The notes under the pieces are model-generated. The model was not told the DNA's origin. It was given only the letters and a program-made list of their open reading frames with translations, and did not search any database. A stretch of DNA of 64,000 bases from Thalassomonas haliotis (GTDB lineage Bacteria; Pseudomonadota; Gammaproteobacteria; Enterobacterales; Alteromonadaceae), in assembly GCF_028657945.1 (NCBI RefSeq), contig NZ_CP059693.1:5952001-6016000 (forward strand), read 5' to 3'. Shown here one piece after another: positions 62,985 through 64,000 of this stretch; position 1 is the stretch's first letter, and each line of letters starts with the position of its first letter. The position numbers and the translations under genes were made by a program.

Positions 62985-63683
62985 TCAGGCAACCGCCAAA
63001 CCAGCTTCAAGCACAGAAAAACCTTTCTCTGCATTCGCAGCTATGGCGTTATCACCCGGGCTTACCAGGCAACCCTGACCGACAGTTTCCAGCATGGGAA
63101 AGTCGCTGATATCATCGCCATAAGCAATTGAACGGGCAGCCACATCGCTAAAGCGGGATAAAAACTGGCGAATATAATGCGCTTTCCCCTCCCCGATACA
63201 GGGTCGATCGTAGAGCTCCCCGGTATATTGCGCCTGATGCTGCGCCTGAGGGGCGCATAAAATAGCATTCACAGCTAACATATCGGCTAAGGGTTCGAGC
63301 ATAGCCAATCCGGAACCGGAAACAAAAACTATGTTATACCCTTGTGCCTGATGCTGCCGCAGCCGTGTTAATGCATGAGAATGAAAAAAATCTTCTTGTT
63401 GAACAACACTTTCAAACCAGAGCCTTCCCTGCTCAGCTAAGGACGCCACTGAAACGTCACGAAACAGACAATAATAAAATTCATTAATATTTTCACGCCG
63501 CTCTTTATCAGCAAATAAGCGAGATAATTCCGTTTGTACCTCCACCATAAACTCAGCGGAGATCAAGTTTGAATTTTGCTGCAGAAAATCCAAAAAACTG
63601 AACATGCTCTTAATTGAGATCAAAGTGTTATCAACGTCAAAAAAAGCACAGGGTTCAGTGGTGACCAAATTATGCTGCCACAT
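62985..63683 (-). CDS. HAD-IB family hydrolase (SerB-like phosphatase)
   Basis: The 232-residue protein starts at the ATG at 63681-63683 and has HAD motif I FFDVDNTL (Asp16, Asp18), motif II VSGSG, a Lys in the EGKAHYI region and motif III AYGDDISDFPML. Subfamily IB enzymes dephosphorylate serine phosphate-like or lipid-head-group substrates; relatives appear in biosynthetic clusters. It overlaps the stop of the upstream partial gene by 14 bases, so the two are coupled. The frame extends further up, but that part overlaps the other gene out of frame. Confidence 0.87.
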   Translation of the reverse strand: MWQHNLVTTEPCAFFDVDNTLISIKSMFSFLDFLQQNSNLISAEFMVEVQTELSRLFADKERRENINEFYYCLFRDVSVASLAEQGRLWFESVVQQEDFFHSHALTRLRQHQAQGYNIVFVSGSGLAMLEPLADMLAVNAILCAPQAQHQAQYTGELYDRPCIGEGKAHYIRQFLSRFSDVAARSIAYGDDISDFPMLETVGQGCLVSPGDNAIAANAEKGFSVLEAGLAVA

Positions 63684-64000
63684 TCTTTTTGTCCTCGTTA
63701 TCACGCACATACTGAATGGCTTCGCAGGCAAGCTGCTGTTCTTTTTTCTCCAGCCACTGCGAGTTATAAGTAGAAAAACTGGTGGTGACCACTGAGCAAA
63801 CCGTGCCATTTTGTACCGCATTCATCACGACATCAAAAAAGTGCGCCCCCTGCTTTTTCTCCTTGTGCTCTATGATTTCGTACTCAATGGTAATAGGCAA
63901 TGGAAAAACAAAATTCAGATACTGGGTGTTTAAACTGTTGATCACAAAGTAACTTGAGAAATCGTTGTCTTTAAGAAAGAAGGCTTCAGTGATCGCAAGA
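63670..64000 (-). CDS. C-terminal part of an unidentified protein, possibly hotdog fold
   Basis: The frame is open from the right window edge (ITEAFFLKDNDFSSYFVINS onward) to a stop at 63670, at least 109 codons. The segment FVFPLPITIEYEIIEHKEKK and GAHFFDVVMNAVQNGTVCSV has the strand-turn pattern of the hotdog-like domains found in LnmK-type and related thioester-processing proteins, but this is a weak resemblance. The 5' end is outside the window. Coupled to the HAD gene. Confidence 0.6.
   Translation of the reverse strand, partial: LAITEAFFLKDNDFSSYFVINSLNTQYLNFVFPLPITIEYEIIEHKEKKQGAHFFDVVMNAVQNGTVCSVVTTSFSTYNSQWLEKKEQQLACEAIQYVRDNEDKKNVAA

Overview
The window reads as a chromosomal segment of a marine gammaproteobacterium. 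Gene content and order (the tRNA-tuf-secE-nusG-rplKAJL-rpoBC-str-S10 block, the trmA-fabR-desaturase-sthA neighbourhood, NhaD, a PEP-CTERM protein, a second EF-G) fit Alteromonadales, most plausibly Colwelliaceae (Thalassomonas-like). That placement is inference; the complete 16S gene here would settle it.

Left half (1-30.8 kb, almost all minus strand): a very large information-processing block. In transcription order it runs murB-birA-coaX, four tRNAs (Thr-Tyr-Gly-Thr), tuf, an inserted PEP-CTERM gene, tRNA-Trp, secE, nusG, rplK, rplA, rplJ, rplL, rpoB, rpoC, rpsL, rpsG, fusA and a second tuf. An island of about 5.8 kb follows (small membrane protein, pirin, LysR regulator, SymE-type toxin, second EF-G), then the S10 operon (rpsJ, rplC, rplD, rplW, rplB; rplB is cut by the window edge). 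Several classical control elements are visible: the S10 leader, the L10 leader, the rplL-rpoB attenuator, and a nusG terminator with the rplK promoter folded into it.

Middle (30.9-47 kb): a 16S-23S-5S rRNA operon on the minus strand with two strong promoters and no spacer tRNA; a membrane-anchored RRM protein; trmA, fabR, a fatty-acid desaturase with a FabR-like operator at its start site, and sthA; then a small lipoprotein, hemE, a strong candidate small RNA, a periplasmic binding protein, and nhaD.

Right part (47-64 kb): accessory genes. These include a decayed ORF, a PEP-mutase-family enzyme, an alkylation-repair pair (ogt and an Ada-AlkA fusion), and an odd protein that looks like a degenerate DRE-TIM barrel fused to a winged helix. 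A LysR regulator is followed by a probable small-molecule operon: MFS exporter, SDR, Cys-type dienelactone hydrolase, FAD monooxygenase, CerJ-like KAS III homologue, aldo/keto reductase. A 51-base sequence just upstream of this LysR gene recurs almost unchanged upstream of the MFS gene 9.7 kb away, which suggests one regulon. The window ends in a HAD phosphatase and a cut-off gene that may belong to another biosynthetic locus.
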